Below the pieces are notes generated by a model. The model did not search any database. It worked only from the letters and a program-made list of their open reading frames with translations, and had not been told where the DNA came from. A DNA stretch of 64,000 nt, taken from NCBI GenBank assembly GCA_002083615.1, contig MSXO01000017.1, forward strand, positions 25,304-89,303, given 5' to 3'. Positions 45,050 to 53,008 of the stretch are shown in pieces. Within the stretch, counting starts at the first letter, position 1; each line of letters opens with the position of its first letter. Source of the stretch: Proteobacteria bacterium ST_bin11 (GTDB taxonomy: Bacteria; Pseudomonadota; Gammaproteobacteria; Methylococcales; Methylomonadaceae). The translations under genes and the position numbers were made by a program.

Positions 45050-45373
45050 TTACCAAACCTCAGCCGGCGCGATGAGAGATTCGACCGGCGCACCGCCTAA
45101 CAGATGCTGTTCGATAATCGTGGTTACATCTGCTTTGCTAACTTTGCCGTACATAATGCCTTCCGGATAGACCAGCACACTCGGTCCGAGCATGCAGGGA
45201 CCCATACAACCGGTGTTGGTTAAACCGATTTTCTCGAACAAATTCCGCGCTTGGATTTGGTTCATAAACTCGTTCATCACATCGGCGCAGCCGCTGGCAC
45301 TACAGGAGCCGCGTGGATGGCCTTGCGGACGAGCTTGTGTACAGACGAATACGTGTTTATCGGGACGAGGCAT
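45050..45373 (-). CDS. Thioredoxin-fold [2Fe-2S] ferredoxin, nif-linked
   Basis: 107 residues. Ligand pattern is Cys11 then Cys24 (CTQARPQGHPRGSC) and the later CMGPC pair, with TGCMGPCMLGPSVLVYPEG matching the thioredoxin-like [2Fe-2S] ferredoxin family known from nif regions of Azotobacter and from NuoE-type proteins. Likely a cytoplasmic electron carrier. First gene of the group downstream of repeat copy B. Confidence 0.9.
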   Translation of the reverse strand: MPRPDKHVFVCTQARPQGHPRGSCSASGCADVMNEFMNQIQARNLFEKIGLTNTGCMGPCMLGPSVLVYPEGIMYGKVSKADVTTIIEQHLLGGAPVESLIAPAEVW

Positions 45374-45407
45374 AGTAAGTATCCTTATTTAGTTCGCTTT
45401 AAATGAG

Positions 45408-45656
45408 GTGTCGCTATCGCGACGGAGTATTTAATGTCGGTTCCCGCACCGACAAGCGGGATACTTTTCTTTGTTTGGCCAAAGAAAAGTATCCAAAAGA
45501 AAAGCCACCCGGATTTCGCCCTGATCCTGCGCTTCTCGTTTTTTGCAGGGGTTGGCGAAAGGGGCTTCCTGCCCCTTCGCCAACGAGCGGCATCCCTGCC
45601 GCTCCCCTCCGGGCTAATCCCGCCAAAAACTGCGATGCTCGGGGTCGAAATACGGG
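45408..45656 (-). repeat. Dispersed repeat, copy B (reverse orientation)
   Basis: Reverse complement of the family seen at 45738 and 47138. It keeps the central palindrome ATACTTTTCTTTG...CAAAGAAAAGTAT (45460-45493) and the GTCGC...GCGAC end motif (45410-45423). The block with GGGGCAGGAAGCCCC (read on the minus strand) diverges most. Confidence 0.9.
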
Positions 45657-45737
45657 ACAACAACCCTCCACTAGGAAACAGTTTCTCAATTAGAAAAAAT
45701 CAATCGAACCCAGCCACACAGAAACGGTGTTCCCCCT

Positions 45738-45983
45738 ATGCCGCGCCGAGCACCGTAGCGTTTTTCGAGAATAGCCCGAAGGGGCACCGCAGGGATGCGG
45801 TGCGTCGGCGGAGGGGCTGGGAAGCCCCTTCTGCCGACCCTCGAAAAACGCTGCGGCGCGCAGGATCAAAGCGGCATCGGGGTGGCCTTTCTTTTGGTGA
45901 CTTTTCTTTGGCCAAACAAAGAAAAGTTACTCGGCTGTCGGGCCGAGACCCGACATTAAAACCAGCCGTCGCGCCAGCGACAC
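45738..45983 (+). repeat. Dispersed repeat, copy C
   Basis: Starts ATGCCGCGCCGAGCACCGTA, has an outer hairpin GTAGCGTTTTTCGAG...CTCGAAAAACGCTGC, and the central palindrome ACTTTTCTTTG-GCCAAA-CAAAGAAAAGT (45900-45927). Ends with GTCGCG..AGCGACAC. Confidence 0.92.
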
Positions 45984-46046
45984 ATTATTTAGAATCCGCG
46001 TGGCACAAAAACCGTGCCCACCCTACGCAACTTAAAAGCTAAAAAA

Positions 46047-46364
46047 TTAAGCCGCCGCCTTATGCTCATGCGTAAAACAATCCTTAGGACAAACCTTAGA
46101 GCACGCCTCACACCCAATACAATCAGCCGCGTTCTTCAAGCTCATTACCATGGTGTTGTCGTCATCGTCTTCAAAGTCGCCGTAGTCGTCACCGAAGTCT
46201 TCGGCTGACAATGTCTCGTCTTTTTCAACTAAATCGAATACATCACGCGGACAGACCTTGAAACACCGACCGCAACCGATACAGGTGCGTTGGTTGATGT
46301 CGGTAACGTAGGAAGGCGTCCAGACTGTGCCACCATAGGTAATACCTGTTACAAATTCGCTCAT
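46047..46364 (-). CDS. fdxB: Nif-specific ferredoxin III (2x[4Fe-4S])
   Basis: 105 residues. Two ferredoxin motifs, CIGCGRCFKVCP and CIGCEACSKVCP, separated by an acidic stretch (DFGDDYGDFEDDDD), with the family start MSEFVTGITYGGTVWTPSYV. This ferredoxin is found only in nif clusters, typically beside the DUF683 and DUF269 genes as here. Likely donates electrons in cofactor assembly or to nitrogenase. Confidence 0.94.
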   Translation of the reverse strand: MSEFVTGITYGGTVWTPSYVTDINQRTCIGCGRCFKVCPRDVFDLVEKDETLSAEDFGDDYGDFEDDDDNTMVMSLKNAADCIGCEACSKVCPKDCFTHEHKAAA

Positions 46365-46373
46365 AATCGCCTC

Positions 46374-46592
46374 CTATGCCGTTTCGCTGCTGGCAGCCAA
46401 GAATTTCTTGTTGGCTTCGTCCCAGGCTTTGCAAGCGTCGTAAGTCGCCTGCGCAATGCCCATCAGTTCGCTGTAGGCATCAGGCAGTCGATCTTCGATC
46501 AAATCGTGAAGGACCGAAGCTGCCTCGCTAGCGATACGTTTGGCTTTCTTGACGTCTTTTTCCAATTTTTTAAGTTCTTCGTCGCTCATCAC
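46374..46592 (-). CDS. DUF683 / CCE_0567-type small nif protein
   Basis: 72 residues forming two helices (EELKKLEKDVKKAKRIASEAASVLHDL and AYSELMGIAQATYDACKAW). It matches the CCE_0567 metalloprotein family, always linked to nifX and the DUF269 gene. Function is unsettled. Spaced 5 bases after the DUF269 gene and 9 before fdxB. Confidence 0.9.
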   Translation of the reverse strand: MMSDEELKKLEKDVKKAKRIASEAASVLHDLIEDRLPDAYSELMGIAQATYDACKAWDEANKKFLAASSETA

Positions 46593-46597
46593 TCACC

Positions 46598-47071
46598 TCA
46601 AGCTTCGGCTACTTCTCTATAGGTTGTAATCAAGCCCAGGGCTTTTTCGATCGTCGCATCGGTTTTAGATGCCAGATCTTCCAAGCTGGGAAACCCAAAG
46701 CGATGCACGTCGCGCAATACTTTATCCACCACGATTAATTTACCGACTAGCACCAAAGCCCGGCCGAAACCTTCGTGGGTGATATTGATCACAGGCACAG
46801 CCATTAAACCGCCTTTTTTCTCTATCAGCGAGGCGATGGAGTTGTAATAGGCTTTAACGCGCGCCAAGGTAATTTCGTCGGGATCGCCGATAATCGGAAT
46901 CTCGCGTTTACGTTCTTTGGTCATCACCAAAGGATCGATGATTTTTTCTTCCGACCATCCTTCGTAGGTATCGTAGGTATCGAGTGCGCGCAATTGTTTG
47001 ACCATCTCGACAACGATATCCGCTGTCATGAAGGGGTCGCCGGCTTCGACGACTAATGCGGGTTGGGCCAT
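46598..47071 (-). CDS. NifX-associated nitrogen fixation protein (DUF269)
   Basis: 157 residues. Family-typical segments: FMTADIVVEMVKQLRALDTYDTYEGWSEEKIIDPLV and MAVPVINITHEGFGRALVLVGKLIVVDKVLRDVHRFGF. It always accompanies nifX in the clusters where it is known; molecular role not established. It follows repeat copy D, which separates it from nifX by 345 bases. Confidence 0.94.
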   Translation of the reverse strand: MAQPALVVEAGDPFMTADIVVEMVKQLRALDTYDTYEGWSEEKIIDPLVMTKERKREIPIIGDPDEITLARVKAYYNSIASLIEKKGGLMAVPVINITHEGFGRALVLVGKLIVVDKVLRDVHRFGFPSLEDLASKTDATIEKALGLITTYREVAEA

Positions 47072-47416
47072 GGTGGTTCTCCTAATTTAGTGTTTAATCA
47101 ATTTGAATACTTTTAATCACGCTGGGTTAAACCCCGTATGCCGCGCCGAGCACCGTAGCGTTTATCGAGATCAGCCCGAAGGGGTGCGGCATGGATGCCG
47201 CACGTCGGCGGAGGGGCTGGGAAGCCCCTTCTGCCGACCCTCGATAAACGCTACGGCGCGCAGGGTGAAAGCGGCATTTCGGGTGTCGTTTCTTTTGGAT
47301 ACTTTTCTTTGGACAAGCAAAGAAAAGTATCGCGGTTGTCGGTCCGCGAACCGACATCAAAATTATTCGTCGCGACAGCGACACAAAAATTCGGCGATTA
47401 AATAACCGCAATAAAA
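47072..47416. other. 345-base gap between nifX and the DUF269 gene, occupied by repeat copy D
   Basis: Only the repeat and short flanks. No promoter or NifA site recognised, so the downstream genes either read through from nifE or have their own uncharacterised promoter. Confidence 0.8.
47138..47384 (+). repeat. Dispersed repeat, copy D
   Basis: Nearly the same as copy C: outer hairpin CGTAGCGTTTATCGAG...CTCGATAAACGCTACG, block GGAGGGGCTGGGAAGCCCC, central palindrome ATACTTTTCTTTG-GACAAG-CAAAGAAAAGTAT (47299-47330), end motif GTCGCGACAGCGACAC. Confidence 0.92.
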
Positions 47417-47848
47417 TCATTCATCCCAACCCTCCTCTTCCATGGCGTTAAAGCGCTCCGGACTCGGGCCTTTGTGTTGGTTGATGGCTTTCGCCAGCCA
47501 ACTGGCAGGACCGGCTTTCATTTCGGCTTGTAAGTCCGAGATCAAACCTTTAATCGTGCTGCCTTCGCTAACTTTCATGGGTTGGATGCCATGAGACAGG
47601 ATTTGATTAACCGCCGAGGCTCCGATGGCGAGGCAATAAACCGCCGAGCAACCCTCCAGTAAATTAATCTTCACCGACAATTTGTCTTCGTTGCCATCCT
47701 GCGCCAGTTCCCCAAATTGGGCAGCTTCCAGCAATTCCGACTGCTCGGGATCGACTGCGTAAACGGCAAACGATTTGGCAGAGCCAAAATGCTGATCCAC
47801 ATGAGCCATGTCGGTAGTGGCAAAAGCGACTTTAATAGCGGTTTCCAT
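47417..47848 (-). CDS. nifX: NifX, FeMo-cofactor carrier
   Basis: 143 residues from the ATG at 47848, chosen because METAIKVAFATTDMAHVDQHFG is the family start; a longer frame to 47902 adds implausible residues. NifX binds NifB-co and FeMo-co precursors and passes them to NifEN. The core AVYCLAIGASAVNQIL matches the dinitrogenase iron-molybdenum cofactor-binding fold. Located 44 bases after nifN. Confidence 0.94.
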   Translation of the reverse strand: METAIKVAFATTDMAHVDQHFGSAKSFAVYAVDPEQSELLEAAQFGELAQDGNEDKLSVKINLLEGCSAVYCLAIGASAVNQILSHGIQPMKVSEGSTIKGLISDLQAEMKAGPASWLAKAINQHKGPSPERFNAMEEEGWDE

Positions 47849-47892
47849 GGAAATCCTCTGTTCGTTTGTATTCAAAACGTGTATGCGACGTG

Positions 47893-49290
47893 TTAATGAC
47901 ATGACGGCGAGCAGGCTTGACGTTCGGATTCGGGTTTTTGCGCATACGGCGAGTAATACGGCTCGATCTCTTCGTGGGCAAAATTGATCACCAGATTGGC
48001 TAAATCAAACAGGGTTTGTCGCGTGCCGCGATAACCAATCCACGTTTTTTGATAGCCGCCGATGATGTCGTAAAGCGGAAAGCCGATGCGTAGAATGGGG
48101 ATGCCCAGTCGTTCGGCACTGGATACTGCATGAGAATTACCGATCAGCAATTGCGCTTTTCGCTCTTTCGCCATCACTTCCAGATCTTCCAGGTCACCGA
48201 TCTTGATGCTTTCCACCGGCGCGGTCGCCAGCACCGGGGTGTTGCCGGCGCAGATTGCAGTGACCACTTCAGCGCCCATGCCTTGCACTAAATGAATCAG
48301 GGCATTGAGCTGATCGGGGTCGGCAGCGATAGCGACGCGAAGCTGACCGAGCATGAAATGCGTATCCAGCATCGCGTCCTGTAATTGCGCGCGCTGCCGT
48401 TCTATTTTTTGCGGCACCGGCATTTCGCTAATCTCAGCTAAGGCGTGGATCAAGGCATCGTTGGCTTGCAAGCCATAGAGATGATCGAAATAATGACTGG
48501 GCACGCCGGTTTTTTCCTCCAGCAACTCGCCGGATTTTCGCAGCGAAGCGCCGATTATCAAACTGGCTCGAGCTTCGCCCAGGGTTGCCAATTCCGAGAC
48601 TGGCGTACCGCCGATCGTTACCGGCGAAAAGTCATCGTCGGTTAAGCTGCCATCCAGCGAGTCGGATAAGTCCGGCACCAGCACCGGCCGTAAATTGAAT
48701 TGCTCGATCAAATCGCGCAAGGCTTCCAGATCGCCCGGCGTCAACATCGGGCTAACCAAACAATTGACTTGCCGTTGGCGACTACCGGGTTTAGTCCCGG
48801 CACTGGTCGCGTCGGGCACTAAGGCCTTGACGATTTCGTAAATAGTTGCAGCGTAACCGGTTTCCACACAGCCGGTAAAATCGGGGGTATTGACTGCCAC
48901 AACCGCGACATGGTCGTATTCCGGATAACGTTCACGAAACTCACGAACATTACGATGCACGTCGCAGCCTTGGGTTTCCGCCAAACCGGTGGTCAACACT
49001 GCTATCAAAGCTGGGTTGGATTTTTCGGCAATGGCTTTGATGCCTTCGATGACATTTTCGTCCGCACCCAACACCGAGCTGGCTTGATCCATCGCCGTAG
49101 TTTGCAAGGGAATGGGTTCGCGAAAGTGCCTGACAAAAAACACCTTGGCAAACGCGGTACAACCTTGCGAGCCATGCAACATCGGGATCGCTCGATCAAA
49201 ACCCAGGCAAGCCAAAGAGCCGCCGGTGGGCTGGCTAGCCTTTAGGGGGTTGACCGACAGGGCCTTGTTGCGTTTGACGATTTCGGCCAT
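47893..49290 (-). CDS. nifN: NifN, FeMo-cofactor scaffold subunit
   Basis: 465 residues. N-terminal NPLKASQPTGGSLACLGFDRAIPMLHGSQGCTAFAKVFFVRHFREPIPLQTTAMD region is that of NifN/NifK, with ligand-type cysteines (ACLGF, GSQGC). NifE2N2 is the scaffold on which the NifB product matures to FeMo-cofactor. One base separates it from the nifE stop. C-terminus ends in CSPSCH. Confidence 0.97.
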   Translation of the reverse strand: MAEIVKRNKALSVNPLKASQPTGGSLACLGFDRAIPMLHGSQGCTAFAKVFFVRHFREPIPLQTTAMDQASSVLGADENVIEGIKAIAEKSNPALIAVLTTGLAETQGCDVHRNVREFRERYPEYDHVAVVAVNTPDFTGCVETGYAATIYEIVKALVPDATSAGTKPGSRQRQVNCLVSPMLTPGDLEALRDLIEQFNLRPVLVPDLSDSLDGSLTDDDFSPVTIGGTPVSELATLGEARASLIIGASLRKSGELLEEKTGVPSHYFDHLYGLQANDALIHALAEISEMPVPQKIERQRAQLQDAMLDTHFMLGQLRVAIAADPDQLNALIHLVQGMGAEVVTAICAGNTPVLATAPVESIKIGDLEDLEVMAKERKAQLLIGNSHAVSSAERLGIPILRIGFPLYDIIGGYQKTWIGYRGTRQTLFDLANLVINFAHEEIEPYYSPYAQKPESERQACSPSCH

Positions 49291-49291
49291 G

Positions 49292-50734
49292 TTATGCCGC
49301 CTGAGCCGATAGTGGCTCCGCTTGAACGTCTGGGGTCGCTGACTTTCTCAGGCCACCGGTGCGCCATGGCGGTGTGGCTCTAACGGCTTCCCAAACTGGG
49401 CTTTCCAAAGTCAAAGCCAATTGGCGGACCAGTTCCAGCATGCCTTGATATCCTTCGTAGCCGAATTCGCGCTCTTGGTTGATATCTAGAAACGGAATGC
49501 GCGCTTTCAAAGCGGTATACATATTCCGGCCACCGGCGATGAGGATGTCGGCTTTGTAATCAGCAACGACTTTTAACAAGGCTTTCGGGCTGCCGTCTTC
49601 GATCATCAGGGTTTCTTCCCCCATCAGTTCGCGAATCCGTGCTTTGTCTTCTTCGGTGGATTTTTTGGTACCGGTGGCAACGACCACCATACCCAAATCC
49701 TGCAACGCCGAAATCACCGACCAGCTTTTCACGCCACCGGTAAACAGCAACACGCGCTTGCCTTTTAGGCGCTCTTTCCAGGGTGCCAAGGCTTCGCGAA
49801 TGCGGTTTTCTTCGCGGGCGATAATTACTTCGGTGCGTTCGATTAAATCGGGGTCGTTAATCACCCTGGCGAAATCGCGCAAGGCTTGGCTGGTGTCGGT
49901 GATACCATAAAAACTGCCTTCGAACCAGGGCGTGCCATAGCTGGTTTGCAGCTTGCGGGCCACGTTGACCATGGCTTTAGAACACACCATCATGTTGACT
50001 TCGGCTTTGTGCATGGTTTGCACTTCACGAAAACGGGCGTCGCCAGATAAGGTGCACAATACCCGCAGCCCCATTTCGTCTAGGAGCGGCAGCACGTGCC
50101 AGAACTCGCCGGCGATATTGTATTCACCGACCAAATTGACGTCATGCACCGTAATGCCCGGCCGTTCAGTTCCGAGCGGCAAGGGGTCGGGATCGCGAGT
50201 ACCGATCACATGATTGACCATTGCATCACCGGCAATCCGGTTACCGAGGTTTTTGGTGCCGTAAAAGCCAGCGCAATCGATGGGCACAACCGGCACCCCC
50301 CAACGCTCGGCTGCAGATTTGCAGGTGGCGTTAATATCGTCACCCACCAAAGCCGGGACGCAAGTGTTGTAGATAAACACCGCTGGCGGATTGTAGGTTT
50401 CGATCGCTTGTTTGATGGAATGGAACAGGCGCTTCTCACTGCGGCCCATCACCACGTCCTGTTCGGTTAAATCGGTGGTCATACCGATCCGGTAGAGTTC
50501 CGAGCCGGAAGAACGGGTACCGCGGTTGTCCCAAGAACTACCGGCGCAGGCGATGGGGCCGTGCACGATATGCGCGACATCGGCAATCGGTAATAACGCA
50601 ATTTGTGCGCCATCGAACGCGCAACCACCCGCCGCTGAGCCGGGCTTGGGTTTCGCGCAGCCGGACTTTTCCTTCTTGTTATGCTCGCAAGCCGGTTCGT
50701 CCAACAATTCCGCAATGTCTTTGGTCGATTTCAT
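49292..50734 (-). CDS. nifE: NifE, FeMo-cofactor scaffold subunit
   Basis: 480 residues. Signatures GGCAFDGAQIALLPIADVAHIVHGPIACAGSSWDNRGTRSSG and IYNTCVPALVGDDI hold conserved cysteines for the scaffold cluster. Works with NifN. Preceded by GAGG ribosome site, a sigma-54 promoter (50765-50782) and a NifA-type site (50823-50847). The C-terminal extension (RTGGLRKSATPDVQAEPLSAQAA) is low-complexity. Confidence 0.97.
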   Translation of the reverse strand: MKSTKDIAELLDEPACEHNKKEKSGCAKPKPGSAAGGCAFDGAQIALLPIADVAHIVHGPIACAGSSWDNRGTRSSGSELYRIGMTTDLTEQDVVMGRSEKRLFHSIKQAIETYNPPAVFIYNTCVPALVGDDINATCKSAAERWGVPVVPIDCAGFYGTKNLGNRIAGDAMVNHVIGTRDPDPLPLGTERPGITVHDVNLVGEYNIAGEFWHVLPLLDEMGLRVLCTLSGDARFREVQTMHKAEVNMMVCSKAMVNVARKLQTSYGTPWFEGSFYGITDTSQALRDFARVINDPDLIERTEVIIAREENRIREALAPWKERLKGKRVLLFTGGVKSWSVISALQDLGMVVVATGTKKSTEEDKARIRELMGEETLMIEDGSPKALLKVVADYKADILIAGGRNMYTALKARIPFLDINQEREFGYEGYQGMLELVRQLALTLESPVWEAVRATPPWRTGGLRKSATPDVQAEPLSAQAA

Positions 50735-50764
50735 AGCACAACCTCACGTTTTTTAATACGTTTC

Positions 50765-50782
50765 AGCAACGGTTGTGCCAAC
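50765..50782 (-). promoter_or_regulatory. Sigma-54 promoter of nifENX
   Basis: On the minus strand TTGGCAC, five bases, TTGCT: a full consensus -24/-12 element with GG at 50778-50779 and GC at 50766-50767. Predicted transcription start near 50754, ~20 bases before the nifE ATG. Confidence 0.88.
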
Positions 50783-50822
50783 TCATAAGCAACTGAATTA
50801 TTTAAGATTTTAATCGGAATAA

Positions 50823-50847
50823 TTTGTAGCAAACCCTACAATGCACC
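50823..50847. promoter_or_regulatory. NifA-type upstream activator site for nifE
   Basis: TGT (50825-50827), ten bases, ACA (50838-50840). It lies ~70-85 bases upstream of the predicted nifE start site and shares 22 of 25 bases with the rnf site. Confidence 0.82.
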
Positions 50848-50866
50848 GCTAGTGCCAAACAAAATA

Positions 50867-50887
50867 TTGTCTGAGTTCGTCAGACAA
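50867..50887. promoter_or_regulatory. Perfect 8-5-8 inverted repeat between nifE and the channel gene
   Basis: TTGTCTGA and TCAGACAA flank GTTCG. It lies between the NifA site and the divergent potassium-channel start (50951), so it could be an operator for either promoter. Confidence 0.5.
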
Positions 50888-50950
50888 CACCGGCTCGATT
50901 TATACTTTAACCACCACAGTCCAGTTGCCCTTCGTTGACATTCGAGATCC

Positions 50951-51811
50951 ATGAGCACTACTAAGCGCAGACGCCAACAAGGTTATAACCAAGGCACGAT
51001 ACTTTCGGCATGGCGTGAAGCGCTGAACCAAATCATATTTGGTTCGGAAACCGCCGCAGGTCGGCGTTTCGATATCGCCCTGATCGTAGCGATTTTGTTG
51101 AGTATCGTTGTGGTGATGCTGGACAGCGTTTATGAGTTACAACAGCGCTACGCTGCTTTATTGCTCTGGTCGGAATGGTTTTTTACCGGATTGTTTACGC
51201 TGGAATACGCATTGCGTTTGATTTGCGTGCGCCGTCCTTGGCTGTACGCCCGCAGCTTTTTCGGGATTGTTGACTTGTTGTCGATACTGCCGGCCTACTT
51301 GGGCTTACTCCTGCCGGGCGTGGAATATCTGCTGACCTTGCGGATTTTGCGACTGTTAAGGATTTTCCGGGTACTGAAGCTTTCCGAATACCTGGAAGAA
51401 GCCGACATTTTGCTGGTGGCCTTAGTCAACAGCGTGCGAAAAATCACCGTGTTTTTGTATGCAGTGCTGACATTGGTGGTGGTGTTTGGCAGCTTGATGT
51501 ATGTCGTGGAAGGCCCAACCGCTGGCTTTACCAGCATTCCAAAATCCGTCTACTGGGCTATCGTCACCATCACGACTGTCGGTTACGGCGACATCGCCCC
51601 GCAAACCCCGTTTGGGCAAATGATTGCGTCCACCATCATGATCATGGGTTACGGCATTATCGCGGTACCAACCGGCATTTATAGCGCCGAGTTGCTGAAT
51701 ACCCACAAAAACCAGAATTTGGATAACCGCGCTTGTACCAATTGTGGCGCGGCCAGCCATGATTTCGACGCAGCGCATTGCAAGTATTGCGGACATCGTT
51801 TGGACGAGTGA
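50951..51811 (+). CDS. Voltage-gated-type potassium channel with C-terminal zinc ribbon
   Basis: 286 residues with six membrane helices: an S1-S4 sensor including an Arg-rich S4 (TLRILRLLRIFRVLKL), a pore loop with the selectivity filter TTVGYGD, and S6. The C-terminus carries a zinc ribbon, CTNCGAASHDFDAAHCKYCGH, which is unusual. Six-helix KvAP-like channels set membrane potential. Divergent from nifE across 216 bases. Confidence 0.92.
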   Translation: MSTTKRRRQQGYNQGTILSAWREALNQIIFGSETAAGRRFDIALIVAILLSIVVVMLDSVYELQQRYAALLLWSEWFFTGLFTLEYALRLICVRRPWLYARSFFGIVDLLSILPAYLGLLLPGVEYLLTLRILRLLRIFRVLKLSEYLEEADILLVALVNSVRKITVFLYAVLTLVVVFGSLMYVVEGPTAGFTSIPKSVYWAIVTITTVGYGDIAPQTPFGQMIASTIMIMGYGIIAVPTGIYSAELLNTHKNQNLDNRACTNCGAASHDFDAAHCKYCGHRLDE

Positions 51812-51854
51812 CAGCGGAATTGGGCGGACAATCAACCGTACAGATAATCGGCTG

Positions 51855-52652
51855 ATGCTGGAAGAATTGTGGCATTTGCTGGGCGTGCGCGCCGCCAACC
51901 GCGCAGCCTGCTTGCTCGGCTACCGGCGGGAGATGGCGGCATTGCAAGCTAGGCATCGCCGCTGTCGCGACGCTTGGCGTCCACACCTCCAGGCAACGAA
52001 AGACGCGCTGCTGCTTGCCGCACAAGCCACTGGCGATCACGGTGGTGCCGCCCTGATAGTTGGTGGCGGCAGCGCGCACGACCTGCCCATTGTTGAGTTA
52101 TTGGAGCATTTCGAACAAATCGTACTGCTGGATATTACCTTTACTTACCAAAGCCGACGCCTTGCCAAACATTGGCCGAACCGAATTTTTTGTCATCTGC
52201 ATGACGTGACCGGCATCGTGGACTGGCTGGCGCAACATCGGCAAATCCCGCCGCCGGCATTAGTCCTAAATCCAACGCTTCCTGAGTTACCGGTCAAGCA
52301 GCGTTGGGTGGCGTCGGTCAATTGCCTAACCCAGTTGCCCTTGCTGCCACTGGACTGGCTAACGCATAGCGCTGCCGAACCGAAGCAATTGGAAGCTTTT
52401 GGCAGAACACTGATTCTGGCCCATCTAAAGTGGCTGGAGAACTGGCAAACGCCGGTTTGCCTAGTCACGGAACTTGACGATCAGCGTCATGACCGCAACG
52501 GACAGTTGGATCAAACCGACTACCGGCCAATTTTGGCTGACTATGTGCAGCAAGCTAATCAGCTGGCGAGTTGGAATTGGACGGTCAACCCGCCGGGCGA
52601 ATTGCCACACGGTGCTTGGGAATCGCGAACGGTGGCGGCTTACTTAAAATAG
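51855..52652 (+). CDS. Putative methyltransferase-fold protein of unknown function
   Basis: 265 residues from the ATG at 51855; a longer frame to 51744 would overlap the channel gene. The helical N-terminus (~1-60) leads to a Rossmann-like motif ALIVGGGSAHDLPIVELLEHFEQIVLLDI, the glycine-rich loop and acidic strand end of SAM-dependent methyltransferases. The rest matches no known family. Substrate unknown. Follows the channel gene by 43 bases, perhaps co-transcribed. Confidence 0.7.
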   Translation: MLEELWHLLGVRAANRAACLLGYRREMAALQARHRRCRDAWRPHLQATKDALLLAAQATGDHGGAALIVGGGSAHDLPIVELLEHFEQIVLLDITFTYQSRRLAKHWPNRIFCHLHDVTGIVDWLAQHRQIPPPALVLNPTLPELPVKQRWVASVNCLTQLPLLPLDWLTHSAAEPKQLEAFGRTLILAHLKWLENWQTPVCLVTELDDQRHDRNGQLDQTDYRPILADYVQQANQLASWNWTVNPPGELPHGAWESRTVAAYLK

Positions 52653-52753
52653 TCTGCTGTAACTTTTGCGACAACGAAGGTGTGATCCCAAAAAAAATTG
52701 GCGCCGTTAAACCCGATACTTTTCACAAGGTCGGTTTGGCAAAACGGAAAACA

Positions 52754-52780
52754 CCGGATCGCTGCATGGCAACGATCCGG
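52754..52780. terminator. Hairpin between convergent genes
   Basis: CCGGATCG (52754-52761) pairs with CGATCCGG (52773-52780) over an 11-base loop, between the methyltransferase-like gene and the convergent DUF2892 gene. Confidence 0.5.
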
Positions 52781-52799
52781 CTCACTGAGATGTCAGTTT

Positions 52800-53000
52800 T
52801 TAGAATGCGCAGCCGGATTTAACCCCAAACTTTTTCAGAACAATCGCCAGCGGGCAAAAGCCGGTGAAGGACGCCTGCAACAGATTTGCCCCCAAAAACG
52901 CAGTAAGCCACAGCCAATTCGGCGAGTGCCAGTGCACCAACGCAACACTGAGCAGGACGAACGAACCGGCCACTGCGAACACCACACGGTCAATAGACAT
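52800..53000 (-). CDS. DUF2892 inner-membrane protein
   Basis: 66 residues with two membrane helices and the family ending GFCPLAIVLKKFGV. DUF2892 (YgaP-like) domains often go with rhodanese or sulfide-oxidising enzymes, and here the gene lies 8 bases after a sulfide:quinone reductase-like gene, on the same strand. Likely one operon for sulfur metabolism. Confidence 0.9.
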   Translation of the reverse strand: MSIDRVVFAVAGSFVLLSVALVHWHSPNWLWLTAFLGANLLQASFTGFCPLAIVLKKFGVKSGCAF

Positions 53001-53008
53001 AGAGCCTC

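Larger units (their letters stand above)
45374..46046. other. 673-base gap in the nif cluster occupied by two opposed repeats
   Basis: Filled by repeat copies B and C in opposite orientation with ~81 bases between them. Apparent frames up to 202 codons (45434-46042) run through both repeats and are spurious. Confidence 0.85.

Noticed and set aside
45434..46042. 202-codon plus-strand open frame in the nif cluster
   Set aside because: It runs through repeat copies B and C and encodes low-complexity Pro/Arg/Lys-rich sequence; similar frames recur in every copy of the repeat.
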